A stretch of 10,857 bases of DNA from CAYTET01 sp964436975 (GCA_964436975.1 CAYTET010000059.1:1-10857), one strand, 5' to 3'; positions 1 through 6,274 are shown, counted from the stretch's first letter. Notes: a model not told the origin generated them from the sequence alone. Program-made: numbers and translations.

Positions 1-2
1 GG

Positions 3-52
3 TTGGGACATTTTCCCTTGATAACCATTAAGACATTATCACTTGATAACCA
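3..52. repeat. Two tandem 25-bp direct repeats upstream of rpmB
   Basis: Bases 3-27 and 28-52 are adjacent 25-base units that match at 21 of 25 positions by eye. Both end in the identical 11-mer CTTGATAACCA and share GACATT in their first half. The array abuts the left edge, so it may have more copies outside. The unit length is not a multiple of three, so it is unlikely to encode a peptide repeat. Function is unknown. It could be a minisatellite-like expansion or a set of protein-binding sites upstream of the rpmB promoter. Confidence 0.75.
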
Positions 53-53
53 C

Positions 54-116
54 ACGCTGCTGCATTGGTTTTACGCTGCTGCATTGGTTTTTACGTCTCT
101 TGCAATTTGGTTTTTT
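54..116. repeat. Second tandem repeat block running into the rpmB promoter
   Basis: Bases 54-72 and 73-92 are near-perfect tandem copies of ACGCTGCTGCATTGGTTTT, the second with one extra T. Bases 93-116 look like a degenerate third copy that starts with ACG, keeps a TGCA core and ends TTGGTTTTTT. The degenerate copy supplies the probable -35 box of the rpmB promoter. Local duplication of upstream promoter DNA by replication slippage is the simplest explanation. A set of repeated regulator sites is an alternative. Confidence 0.75.
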
Positions 117-128
117 ACATGTTATTAT
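100..128 (+). promoter_or_regulatory. Probable sigma-A type promoter of rpmB
   Basis: TTGCAA at 100-105 and TATTAT at 123-128 are separated by 17 bases. The -10 box is extended (TGTTATTAT, 120-128), which matches the TGnTATAAT pattern common in Gram-positive promoters. Transcription would start near 135, about 10 bases before the SD AAAGGAGG at 145-152. This is pattern matching only. Confidence 0.6.
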
Positions 129-160
129 TTACAAGCATTATTTGAAAGGAGGTCACGGAA

Positions 161-352
161 ATGTCAAGAGTATGCGCCGTGACTGGCAAAGGTCCCATTT
201 CAGGCAATCAGATTTCCCACTCATTCAGAGCTACCAAGCGCAAGTGGAACGTCAACCTGCAGAAAGTGAAGATGGAGATTGATGGCAAGCCAACTGTTGT
301 CCGCGTTTCGGCCCGGGCACTGAAGACTTTGAAGGCTCGCAAAGCCATCTAA
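161..352 (+). CDS. rpmB: 50S ribosomal protein L28
   Basis: This 63-residue protein is the right length for bacterial L28, a small basic protein of the large ribosomal subunit. The N-terminal pattern SRVCAVTGKGPISGNQISHS, the central KRKWNVNLQKV and the C-terminal VSARALKTLK are hallmarks of the family. Only one cysteine (Cys5) is present, so it looks like the form without a complete zinc-binding cysteine set. The start is fixed by a near-ideal SD, AAAGGAGG at 145-152, eight bases before the ATG. It appears to be monocistronic: a promoter lies at 100-128 and an intrinsic terminator follows within 50 bases. The gene on its right is convergent and unrelated. Confidence 0.97.
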   Translation: MSRVCAVTGKGPISGNQISHSFRATKRKWNVNLQKVKMEIDGKPTVVRVSARALKTLKARKAI

Positions 353-376
353 GCAAGTCACAATAATAAAGATCTG

Positions 377-400
377 ACCAGCGTAACTGCTGGTTTTTCT
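377..400 (+). terminator. Intrinsic terminator of rpmB
   Basis: ACCAGC (377-382) and GCTGGT (389-394) form a 6-bp stem with a six-base loop, followed by a T-run (394-398, then CTTT). It sits 25 bases after the rpmB stop codon. Confidence 0.8.
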
Positions 401-407
401 TTGGCCC

Positions 408-432
408 GAAAGAAAAGCCGCCGCAGCGGCTT
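408..432 (-). terminator. Intrinsic terminator of the thpR-lipoprotein operon
   Basis: Read on the minus strand, AGCCGC, loop TGCG and GCGGCT make a perfect 6-bp stem (plus 416-431), extendable by one A-T pair, followed by TTTCTTT. It begins only a few bases after the lipoprotein stop codon at 435-437. Together with the rpmB terminator at 377-400 it isolates the two convergent units. Confidence 0.8.
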
Positions 433-434
433 AT

Positions 435-1106
435 TTAACAGGCTGATCCGTATTTGCATCCTTTGGCGGCATCCGTGTAATCCTGGTACAGATTCTGATA
501 AACCGCCAGCAGTTCATCATGCTGCTGATCAGTCAGCGGCTGGTAAGGGTCGGTCACACTGTCAACCGCCGAAACATGCAGCCCGACAATCGTTCCCGCC
601 GATACAAAGACAACCGTTGGAAAGTACAGCCGTTTGACGGAATCATCATTCAGTCCGGCATAGACACTGGCATAATCGCCTAAAGCCGTTAGAATCTGAT
701 AGTATTCATCCGTTCCCGTCTGCTCGGTAACAATCTGGCCGCTGGCATCCAGTGTCTTGGTGTCCCGCTGGTCCTTGTTGTTATAGTACAGAATCTTATC
801 GACATTGTTTTCGGCAGCCATTTCCAGCAGCACCGGAATAATCAGCCGGCACCAGGGGCACTGCGGAAAGCCGAACAGAATGATGCCTGAGCCCTCTGTC
901 AATGTGGTCAGCACATCGGCACCGGTTGCATAGACGATCGGATTATCCGCCGAAATGGTCATGGTGGTGTAGGTCTTGCCATTGCCGTTGTCCTGGCCGT
1001 TTTCTGCCTCGTATTCTTCTTTGAATTTGGCGGCATCAGCCGATCCGGTTGTCTGGCAGCCGGTCAGCAGAGCCAGCAGGATCATCAGCACAATCAGTTT
1101 CTTCAT
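435..1106 (-). CDS. Thioredoxin-fold lipoprotein with a CPWC motif
   Basis: The 223-residue protein starts with a lipoprotein signal peptide: KK, a hydrophobic run, then lipobox LLTGC with Cys17 as the lipidated residue. It should sit on the outer face of the membrane. After a low-complexity linker (about 18-50) comes a thioredoxin-like domain. FGFPQCPWCR (78-87) holds the CxxC redox pair (Cys83, Cys86), and YFPTVVF (161-167) carries the cis-proline loop (Pro163) expected of this fold. Two further cysteines, 217 and 223, lie in the last seven residues. It probably acts as an extracytoplasmic thiol-disulfide protein, and its partner is unknown. It resembles thioredoxin-like proteins of the bacteriocin-accessory kind, but no bacteriocin gene is nearby. 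The ATG overlaps the thpR stop codon as ATGA, and the SD AAAGGAG lies inside the end of thpR, so translation is probably coupled. Confidence 0.85.
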   Translation of the reverse strand: MKKLIVLMILLALLTGCQTTGSADAAKFKEEYEAENGQDNGNGKTYTTMTISADNPIVYATGADVLTTLTEGSGIILFGFPQCPWCRLIIPVLLEMAAENNVDKILYYNNKDQRDTKTLDASGQIVTEQTGTDEYYQILTALGDYASVYAGLNDDSVKRLYFPTVVFVSAGTIVGLHVSAVDSVTDPYQPLTDQQHDELLAVYQNLYQDYTDAAKGCKYGSAC

Positions 1107-1624
1107 AATTGGTCTCCTTTATCTGTCAGCATAAACCGCCCGATTTCGGTATAAACCAGATTTCCTTCAATGCGTTCTGATTTCATCAGGAAAAAACGGT
1201 CGACCATCATCCCGACAAAAGGCACCGGCAGGACAATTCGTGAAGTCTCATCAATCCGCCGGCCCAGGGTAATGTGGGGTATAAAAGGCTTGTCATCACA
1301 GGGCAGACCAGCCTGCTTCAGGTCTTCCCTGATCCGGCCGGCCAGTTCATTCAGCCGGCCCTGCTGGGCCAAACTGACAAAGTAAATGTCATCAAAATGA
1401 TCAGCGCCGGCCAGGGCAATGGGAAACGGGGCGGCCTGGATTCTTTCCAGAATCCCTTTCACCGTAAAGGAGTTTTCCATTTCACCGATAAAAGCCAGGG
1501 TAAGATGAAAGTTGGCCGGTCTGACATAGTCACCGCTGCGCGCCTGCATCTTAAGCTGCTTTTGAGCTTCCGTTAATGCTTTCAGCATGGGGGCTGAAAA
1601 ATTCACTGCGACAAACAGTCTCAT
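1103..1624 (-). CDS. thpR: RNA 2',3'-cyclic phosphodiesterase (2'-5' RNA ligase family)
   Basis: This 173-residue protein belongs to the 2H phosphoesterase (LigT/ThpR) family. Its two signature HxTx motifs are intact: HLTLAFIG at 40-47 and HITLGR at 117-122. Each supplies one histidine of the active site. Family members open 2',3'-cyclic phosphate ends of RNA and can join some tRNA halves through 2'-5' linkages; the physiological substrate is often unclear. An in-frame ATG upstream (base 1672) would add 16 residues. I prefer 1624 because MRLFVAVNF is the usual family N-terminus, a modest SD (AAAGAGAG) precedes it, and a probable promoter lies between the two ATGs. The length fits the family. 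The gene ends in an ATGA overlap with the downstream lipoprotein gene. Confidence 0.92.
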   Translation of the reverse strand: MRLFVAVNFSAPMLKALTEAQKQLKMQARSGDYVRPANFHLTLAFIGEMENSFTVKGILERIQAAPFPIALAGADHFDDIYFVSLAQQGRLNELAGRIREDLKQAGLPCDDKPFIPHITLGRRIDETSRIVLPVPFVGMMVDRFFLMKSERIEGNLVYTEIGRFMLTDKGDQL

Positions 1625-1652
1625 AGCTGCTCTCTTTCTGTCGATATTCGTT

Positions 1653-1661
1653 ATTCTACCA
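1653..1661 (-). promoter_or_regulatory. Probable extended -10 promoter of thpR
   Basis: On the minus strand TGGTAGAAT fits the extended -10 pattern TGnTAnAAT. No good -35 box is seen at the right distance, as is common for extended -10 promoters. Transcription would start near 1645, giving a leader of about 20 bases before the thpR ATG at 1624. Confidence 0.45.
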
Positions 1662-1674
1662 CAGAATGCCAAAA

Positions 1675-1719
1675 CCGGCTGCTTTTATCAGGACCTTCCG
1701 CAATAAAAGAAGCAGCCGG
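1675..1719. other. Inverted repeat between divergent thpR and nadE
   Basis: CCGGCTGCTT (1675-1684) is a perfect inverted repeat of AAGCAGCCGG (1710-1719). The stem can extend inward through TTAT (1685-1688) and ATAA (1703-1706) around a small bulge. On the minus strand the hairpin is followed by TTTT, as in a terminator, but no leftward gene ends here because the neighbours are divergent. It may be a transcription block between the two promoters, a regulatory site or a relic. Confidence 0.6.
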
Positions 1720-1741
1720 CCAAACTTATGCGGTGCTGTTT

Positions 1742-1753
1742 TGGTTGCAACCA
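1742..1753. promoter_or_regulatory. 12-bp perfect palindrome, candidate operator of nadE
   Basis: TGGTTGCAACCA is a perfect 12-base palindrome. It contains the probable -35 box TTGCAA (1745-1750), so a dimeric regulator bound here would block RNA polymerase. Immediately downstream are a direct repeat, GTTAAT CAA GTTAAT (1757-1771), and a short inverted repeat, CAAGT (1763-1767) with ACTTG (1776-1780). I do not recognise the site as a known NAD-regulator operator. Confidence 0.4.
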
Positions 1754-1773
1754 TCCGTTAATCAAGTTAATAT
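1745..1773 (+). promoter_or_regulatory. Candidate promoter of nadE
   Basis: TTGCAA (1745-1750) and TAATAT (1768-1773) are 17 bases apart, each matching four of six consensus positions. Transcription would start near 1780, just before the SD-like AAAGGAAA at 1783-1790. It is a moderate match. The region is the only AT-rich stretch between the divergent genes. Confidence 0.4.
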
Positions 1774-1792
1774 TTACTTGCGAAAGGAAACC

Positions 1793-1822
1793 ATGAAAGG
1801 CCGCAGGGCTTTTCATCAGTAA
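1793..1822 (+). CDS. Possible 9-residue leader peptide ahead of nadE
   Basis: The ORF ATG...TAA encodes MKGRRAFHQ. It is preceded by an SD-like AAAGGAAA at 1783-1790 and followed in frame by two more TAA codons (three in a row, 1820-1828). nadE starts 10 bases after the first stop and has no SD of its own; only an A-rich run precedes its ATG. This arrangement suggests that ribosomes load at the small ORF and reinitiate at nadE, or that the small ORF tunes nadE expression. The peptide has no recognisable attenuator composition. It could equally be chance, with nadE initiating on unstructured A-rich RNA. Confidence 0.35.
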   Translation: MKGRRAFHQ

Positions 1823-1832
1823 TAATAAAAAA

Positions 1833-3749
1833 ATGAAAGACGGATTCATTAAAGTTGCCGCCGGCACCCCTGAAGTAAAGGTGGCGGACACGGAATTTAA
1901 CGGGCAGAAAACAATTCAGATCATGCAGCAGGCCGCCCAGGCCAAAGTAAAGGTTTTAGTGCTGCCGGAACTGGGTCTGACGGCTTATACCTGCTCAGAC
2001 CTATTCTTCCATGACACCCTGTTAGACGGCGCCCTGGCGGCGCTGCAGCAGGTTGTCAAAGCCAGCGAAGAGCTGGATATGGTTACCGCCGTCGGCCTGC
2101 CGGTCTCATTTAATAATGTCCTGTATAATGCTGCCGCCATTATCTGCCGCGGCCGCATTTTAGGGATTGTGCCTAAAGATCATCTGCCTAATTACGGCGA
2201 ATTCTATGAAAAACGGCAGTTTGCGGCCGCCGAAGCAACCGTTCAGACCGTTTCCCTGCTGGGCCAGGACAATATACCCTTCGGGGCCGGACTGGTTTTT
2301 ACCTGCCGGCAGCTGCCCCTGCTTAAAATCGGCTTTGAAATCTGTGAAGACGTCTGGGTTCCCGCCTCACCTTCTATTGAAATGTGTGCCGACGGCGCTT
2401 TGATCATCGGCAACCTTTCAGCCTCCAACGAAGTCATCGGCAAAGCCGAATACCGCCGCAATATGATAGCCGCCCACAGCGGCAAATTAGGCTGCGGCTA
2501 TATCTATACTTCCTGCGGGGCCGGCGAATCTACCACCGATGTGGTCTTCTCCGGTCACGATATCATCAGCGAAAACGGTTCAATAATTGCCGAGCAGCGC
2601 TTTAAAGGCGGTCTGCTGACCAGTGAAATCGACATTTTCAAACTGGACGAGGAAAGAAGACGGCTGCAGACATATGCCCATCAGGCCGATCCAGACCAGC
2701 TTTTCATTCCCTTTGATCTGACAGTGGAGGAAACCCCGCTGACCCGCTTTATCTCTGACACTCCCTTTGTGCCGCACAATCCTGACCAGCGGGCCGCCCG
2801 CTGCGAAGAAATTCTGCAGATCACGGCGTTAGGACTGCAGACCCGGCTGGCCCATGTCGGCAGCAAGACCTGTGTCATCGGCCTGTCCGGCGGACTGGAT
2901 TCAACCCTGGCTGCCCTGATTACCATAACCGCCCTGAAAAAACTGAACCGGCCGGCCAGCGATCTGATTGCGGTCACCATGCCCTGCTTTGGCACCACTG
3001 CCCGCACTAAGGATAATGCGGTTTTGCTGGCGCAGGCCCTGGGTGCCGAATTGCGAACCATTGACATCTCGGCGGCGGTCCGCCAGCATCTGGCTGATAT
3101 CGGCCATGACTTCAACGATCATTCGGTGACCTATGAAAATGCCCAGGCCCGGATGCGGACAATGGTTCTGATGGATATTGCCAACCAGACAAACGGTCTG
3201 GTCATCGGCACCGGTGACCTTTCGGAGCTGGCTTTAGGCTGGTGCACCTACAACGGCGACCATATGAGCATGTATGCCGTCAACACATCCATTCCCAAGA
3301 CGCTGGTCAAGTATATCATCGGCTATGTTGCCCACAAGGATGGCCAGGATGCCGTTCTTACCGGGGTGCTTGATGATATTCTGGCTACCCCGATTTCGCC
3401 CGAACTGCTGCCGGCCGATGCCGCCGGCCAGATCAGTCAGAAGACCGAAGATCTGATCGGTCCTTATATCCTGCATGATTTCTTCCTGTACCAGGCCATC
3501 CGCTGGCATGCCGCACCCCATAAGGTCTACCGGCTGGCCCGCTACGCCTTTGCCGGCCAGTATGATGACCAGACCATTCTGAAATGGCTTAAAACATTCT
3601 ACCGCCGGTTCTTCAGCCAGCAGTTCAAGCGGAGCTGTCTGCCCGACGGTCCGAAAGTCGGAACCGTGGTGCTGTCACCCCGGGGTGACTGGCGGATGCC
3701 GTCTGATGCCTGCGTCAATATCTGGAAGCAGGATCTGGAAAACCTGTAA
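1833..3749 (+). CDS. nadE: Glutamine-dependent NAD+ synthetase
   Basis: This 638-residue two-domain enzyme makes NAD+ from nicotinic acid adenine dinucleotide, ATP and glutamine, the last step of NAD synthesis. The N-terminal nitrilase-type glutaminase domain (about 1-285) carries the expected triad: Glu46 in LPELGLTAYTC, Lys115 in VPKDHLPNYGEFYEKRQF and Cys171 in FEICEDVW. The C-terminal synthetase domain (about 325-600) has the ATP-binding P-loop SGGLDS at 352-357 and the GTGDLSE motif at 459-465, followed by a typical YNGDHMSMYAVN stretch. The length is usual for glutaminase-fused NadE, and no active-site residue is missing. The start MKDGFIKVAAGTPEVKVAD fits the family N-terminus even though no SD precedes it. 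The gene stands alone, divergent from thpR, and ends at a bidirectional terminator. Confidence 0.96.
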   Translation: MKDGFIKVAAGTPEVKVADTEFNGQKTIQIMQQAAQAKVKVLVLPELGLTAYTCSDLFFHDTLLDGALAALQQVVKASEELDMVTAVGLPVSFNNVLYNAAAIICRGRILGIVPKDHLPNYGEFYEKRQFAAAEATVQTVSLLGQDNIPFGAGLVFTCRQLPLLKIGFEICEDVWVPASPSIEMCADGALIIGNLSASNEVIGKAEYRRNMIAAHSGKLGCGYIYTSCGAGESTTDVVFSGHDIISENGSIIAEQRFKGGLLTSEIDIFKLDEERRRLQTYAHQADPDQLFIPFDLTVEETPLTRFISDTPFVPHNPDQRAARCEEILQITALGLQTRLAHVGSKTCVIGLSGGLDSTLAALITITALKKLNRPASDLIAVTMPCFGTTARTKDNAVLLAQALGAELRTIDISAAVRQHLADIGHDFNDHSVTYENAQARMRTMVLMDIANQTNGLVIGTGDLSELALGWCTYNGDHMSMYAVNTSIPKTLVKYIIGYVAHKDGQDAVLTGVLDDILATPISPELLPADAAGQISQKTEDLIGPYILHDFFLYQAIRWHAAPHKVYRLARYAFAGQYDDQTILKWLKTFYRRFFSQQFKRSCLPDGPKVGTVVLSPRGDWRMPSDACVNIWKQDLENL

Positions 3750-3756
3750 GACAAAT

Positions 3757-3792
3757 AAAAGCACAGTCACCTTAATTGATGGCTGTGCTTTT
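3757..3792. terminator. Bidirectional terminator between nadE and the Gfo/Idh gene
   Basis: AAAAGCACAG (3757-3766) pairs with CTGTGCTTTT (3783-3792), a perfect 10-bp stem with a 16-base loop. A/T tracts flank both sides, so it can act in both directions: TTTTC after the stem on the plus strand and TTTTATTTG on the minus strand. It lies 7 bases after the nadE stop and 12 bases after the stop of the convergent dehydrogenase gene. Confidence 0.88.
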
Positions 3793-3804
3793 CTAACCTG
3801 TTAT

Positions 3805-4812
3805 TTAAAGCTTTACTGCCTGGCCGGTCTGCCAGGCTTTTTTGGCAGCTAAAGCGGCCCTAACGGCCTGCAGGCCGTCATTGACGCTGACTTCGGGCTG
3901 GCGGCCGGAAGCAATGCAACTGATAAACGCGGTCATTTCATTCAGGTAAGCCTGCTCAAACCGCTGTGGAAAGCCTTCCAGACACTCGGTTTCAACCCGG
4001 CCGTTGAGCAGAAGTTCGGCCCGGTTTTTAGCCGGAACTGCCGACACCCGGATGGTGCCTTCCGTCCCGACAATCTCGGTTTCAACATGATACCCGTCCG
4101 GGCCGGTCCGGCCGATGTGCATCTGGCCCAGCGCCCCGCTGGCAAACTTCAGGGAAGCAATGGCGGTTTCATCATCGCCCAATTGATGGAATTGGGGATA
4201 TTTGAAAGTGGCGCCCTGGGCATAAATCTCGGTAATTTCGCTGTTCAGATACCAGCGCATCAAATCAAGGTCATGAATTCCCAGATCCAGAAAGATGCCG
4301 GCCGAATGCTTGGTGTACTTGATGAATTCAGCCGCGGCCGCCGCCGGATCCAAGGCGGTGGCCTTGATCAGATACGGTGTGCCGATAGCACCGGCTTTTA
4401 TTTTCTCCATGGCATAGGCATAGGTGGGATCATAGCGGCGCATAAAGCCAACCATGAAAATCAGCTCCGGATGCTGGCTGACACAGTCGGCGACCTGCTG
4501 GCAGCTGGCCAGATCAGTGCCCAGCGGCTTTTCCGTAAAGACATGCTTGCCGGCCTGCAAAGCCTGGATGACCTGCTGGCAGTGCCGGTCGGATGCCGTG
4601 ACAATAATGACCGCATCAACATTGTCATCCTTCACCATTTCCGCATAATCGTCATAAATCTTCGGCTTGTTCAGCTGGTGGCTGGCAAAATCAAGGCCGG
4701 CCGGCTGGTGGGTGCAGACCGCGCTGATCTGACAGCCGCCAATCCGGTTGGCTATATTAAGAGCATGAATCTGCCCCATCCGGCCCAGGCCGGCAATTCC
4801 ACATTTAATCAT
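3805..4812 (-). CDS. Gfo/Idh/MocA oxidoreductase, inositol 2-dehydrogenase-like
   Basis: The 335-residue protein has an N-terminal Rossmann fold with GIAGLGRMG (5-13) for NAD(P) binding, then the family signature EKPLG (94-98) with Lys95. A C-terminal substrate domain carries LDLGIHDLD (175-183), which supplies Asp176 and His180. These three residues align in spacing with the catalytic Lys, Asp and His of inositol 2-dehydrogenase (IolG). VGFMRRYDP (121-129) is also IolG-like. It probably oxidises a cyclic polyol or sugar, but no other inositol gene is visible, so the substrate is open. A longer in-frame start (4947) is rejected: the Rossmann fold begins at MIKCGIAG, and AAGGGAG precedes that ATG by 11 bases. 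The first 8 bases overlap the acetyltransferase gene. It is last in a three-gene operon. Confidence 0.9.
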   Translation of the reverse strand: MIKCGIAGLGRMGQIHALNIANRIGGCQISAVCTHQPAGLDFASHQLNKPKIYDDYAEMVKDDNVDAVIIVTASDRHCQQVIQALQAGKHVFTEKPLGTDLASCQQVADCVSQHPELIFMVGFMRRYDPTYAYAMEKIKAGAIGTPYLIKATALDPAAAAAEFIKYTKHSAGIFLDLGIHDLDLMRWYLNSEITEIYAQGATFKYPQFHQLGDDETAIASLKFASGALGQMHIGRTGPDGYHVETEIVGTEGTIRVSAVPAKNRAELLLNGRVETECLEGFPQRFEQAYLNEMTAFISCIASGRQPEVSVNDGLQAVRAALAAKKAWQTGQAVKL

Positions 4813-5329
4813 TTGTATTTGGTCTCCCTTCGCCACTTTTTCCGGCTGTTTTACACTGATAAGCCAGCCGGGGTGTGCCATTGTCTGTGATAATAATACC
4901 ACAATAAACAAAGCCGGTTTGAACCAGCAGCCGGCGCATCGGTTCATTGCGGCGGTGGGTATCGATACGGATATTGCCGCTGTTTTCCAATGCCCAGTTC
5001 AGGCAGAATGATCCGATGCCATGATGATGAAACGCCACCGCAAAGGAATGGATCACATAATAAGGGCCGTCATCAAGCCAGCTGCCGTCAATGACGGCAT
5101 AGGTCGGATCCGGACCCGGCCGGAAAGTAAAAGCGGCCGCCAGATTATTATCATCATCCCAGCAGCAGTAGTGGACCCTGTCCTTGATGTCCGCAGCTAT
5201 CTTGGCCCGGGCCGGCCGCTGCCGGCCCCACTGGTCCGGATTGCCATGGGCCGCCATATAACGGCGGGCCTGGCTGTACAGACAGCTGACAGCCGGCAGA
5301 TCTTTGATTTCCGTATTGATGATCTTCAT
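4805..5329 (-). CDS. GNAT family N-acetyltransferase
   Basis: The 174-residue protein has the layout of a Gcn5-related acetyltransferase, which moves acetyl from acetyl-CoA to an amine. Visible signatures are the DPTYAVIDGSW stretch (74-84), the beta-4 strand VIHSFAV (92-98), the acetyl-CoA pyrophosphate loop HHHGIGS (101-107) and the C-terminal RIDTHRRNEPMRRLLVQTGF (121-140), then CGII and the closing RLAYQ. The substrate cannot be read from sequence. The last 15 or so residues after RLAYQ are hydrophilic and unlike the family core. They overlap the SD and start of the next gene, so the tail may exist mainly to carry those signals. The start overlaps the rluA-family stop as ATGA, with SD AAGGAA inside the upstream gene, pointing to translational coupling. 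Confidence 0.88.
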   Translation of the reverse strand: MKIINTEIKDLPAVSCLYSQARRYMAAHGNPDQWGRQRPARAKIAADIKDRVHYCCWDDDNNLAAAFTFRPGPDPTYAVIDGSWLDDGPYYVIHSFAVAFHHHGIGSFCLNWALENSGNIRIDTHRRNEPMRRLLVQTGFVYCGIIITDNGTPRLAYQCKTAGKSGEGRPNTND

Positions 5330-6207
5330 TCCGGCTGGTTTCCTTTTTCTTCCAGAATATTTGGTATTTCAACCGAAACCGGCCGGCCGGTCAGGGGCGA
5401 CACTAAATCCAGACGGTAGGCCTGCAGACCCAGCGGTCCAATGCCGCTGCCATAGAGCGGATCGTTGACCACGGGATGATGGATATAAGCCAGATGCACT
5501 CTGATCTGATGGGTCCGGCCGGTCAGCAGAGTGCATTTGAGCAGACTGGTGCTCTTGCCGCTGCGGATGACCTGATATTCCGTGACGGCACTCTGGCCGG
5601 TTGGACTGACCCTTCTCTTTTTAGCGTCGTGGCGGTCTTTGCCGATCGGTGCACTGATCCGGCCCGACCCCTTCATTTCACCAACCGCCAAAGCGTAATA
5701 ATAGCGGTGAATCTTTTTTTCAGCCATCATGCTGTCAAGCAGCGGCTGAAAAAACGGGGACAGGGAATAGACAACCAGTCCGGAAGTGGCCTGGTCGAGC
5801 CGGTGGAGCGGCCGGACCGCGGCTTTGATATTATGACTTAAGTAATAGGCGGCCACCATATTGGCCAAAGTACCACAGCCGTCCGTGGTATCCGGATAGA
5901 TGATCAAACCAGCCGGCTTATTGAACACGGCGATGATGTCATCCCTGTAGACCAGCTGGGCCGGCTGACCGTCCGGCCGGTAATCCACGTCCTGATCTTC
6001 AAAGGCCTTGATATCCAGCCGGTCATTGGCCTGGAGCACATCAGCCGGCTGCAGCCGCAGGCCGCGGCGCATAATCCGGCCATCCAGCCAATAAGCCGCC
6101 GCTTTGCGGCCGATATGAAAAGCCTGTAGAAAAAAAGCCACGGACTGGTTGGCATAATCCTGCTTAATGGTAATAGTAAGCCACTGATCATGACGGATAT
6201 ATTCCAT
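5326..6207 (-). CDS. RluA family pseudouridine synthase
   Basis: This 293-residue enzyme of the RluA/RluC/RluD family turns specific uridines of rRNA or tRNA into pseudouridine. It has an N-terminal S4-like RNA-binding region (about 15-68, with LDGRIMRRGLRLQPADVL), the FNKPAGL motif (95-101) and the catalytic HRLDQATSGLVVYS (135-148) with Asp138. The substrate-loop motif TGRTHQIRVHL lies at 229-239 and the NDPLYG element follows. All core motifs are intact. The target uridine cannot be deduced, so I give no gene symbol. The start at 6207 is preferred over the upstream in-frame ATG at 6252 because AAGGAAGG sits five bases before it and a probable promoter lies between the two. It is first in the operon with the acetyltransferase and dehydrogenase genes. 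Confidence 0.93.
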   Translation of the reverse strand: MEYIRHDQWLTITIKQDYANQSVAFFLQAFHIGRKAAAYWLDGRIMRRGLRLQPADVLQANDRLDIKAFEDQDVDYRPDGQPAQLVYRDDIIAVFNKPAGLIIYPDTTDGCGTLANMVAAYYLSHNIKAAVRPLHRLDQATSGLVVYSLSPFFQPLLDSMMAEKKIHRYYYALAVGEMKGSGRISAPIGKDRHDAKKRRVSPTGQSAVTEYQVIRSGKSTSLLKCTLLTGRTHQIRVHLAYIHHPVVNDPLYGSGIGPLGLQAYRLDLVSPLTGRPVSVEIPNILEEKGNQPE

Positions 6208-6236
6208 AGAAACCTTCCTTTTTCTGCTGCAGGTCA

Positions 6237-6245
6237 ATGTTAGCA
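6237..6245 (-). promoter_or_regulatory. Candidate extended -10 promoter of the rluA-family operon
   Basis: On the minus strand TGCTAACAT fits TGnTAnnAT. No clear -35 box accompanies it. Transcription would start near 6229, about 22 bases before the ATG at 6207 and upstream of the SD AAGGAAGG. Confidence 0.35.
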
Positions 6246-6274
6246 CTTTCATTGGTCATTAGGAAATATTTTGT

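Noticed and set aside
1..28. A minus-strand start at the left edge reading MVIKGKCPN, like the beginning of a zinc-ribbon protein
   Set aside because: It lies inside the 25-bp tandem repeats, lacks a proper SD, and only nine codons are visible. The resemblance cannot be tested here.
1..116. The repeat blocks as a CRISPR array
   Set aside because: The units are directly adjacent with no unique spacers, and the two blocks have different units.
43..282. A plus-strand ORF of 79 codons overlapping rpmB in another frame
   Set aside because: It runs through the repeat block and the rpmB promoter, has no SD, and overlaps a certain ribosomal protein gene.
1625..1832. A riboswitch in the nadE leader
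   Set aside because: The distance from the probable transcription start to nadE is only about 50 bases, and I see no known NAD or other riboswitch core.
4087..4890. A long (267-codon) ORF opposite the Gfo/Idh gene
   Set aside because: The antisense frame stays open because of the GC-rich codon bias. Its translation has no family features, while the minus strand has a complete dehydrogenase.
4813..4947. An N-terminal extension of the Gfo/Idh protein with a hydrophobic stretch resembling a signal peptide
   Set aside because: The Rossmann fold starts at the internal ATG at 4812, which has its own SD. The extension lies inside the acetyltransferase gene in another frame.
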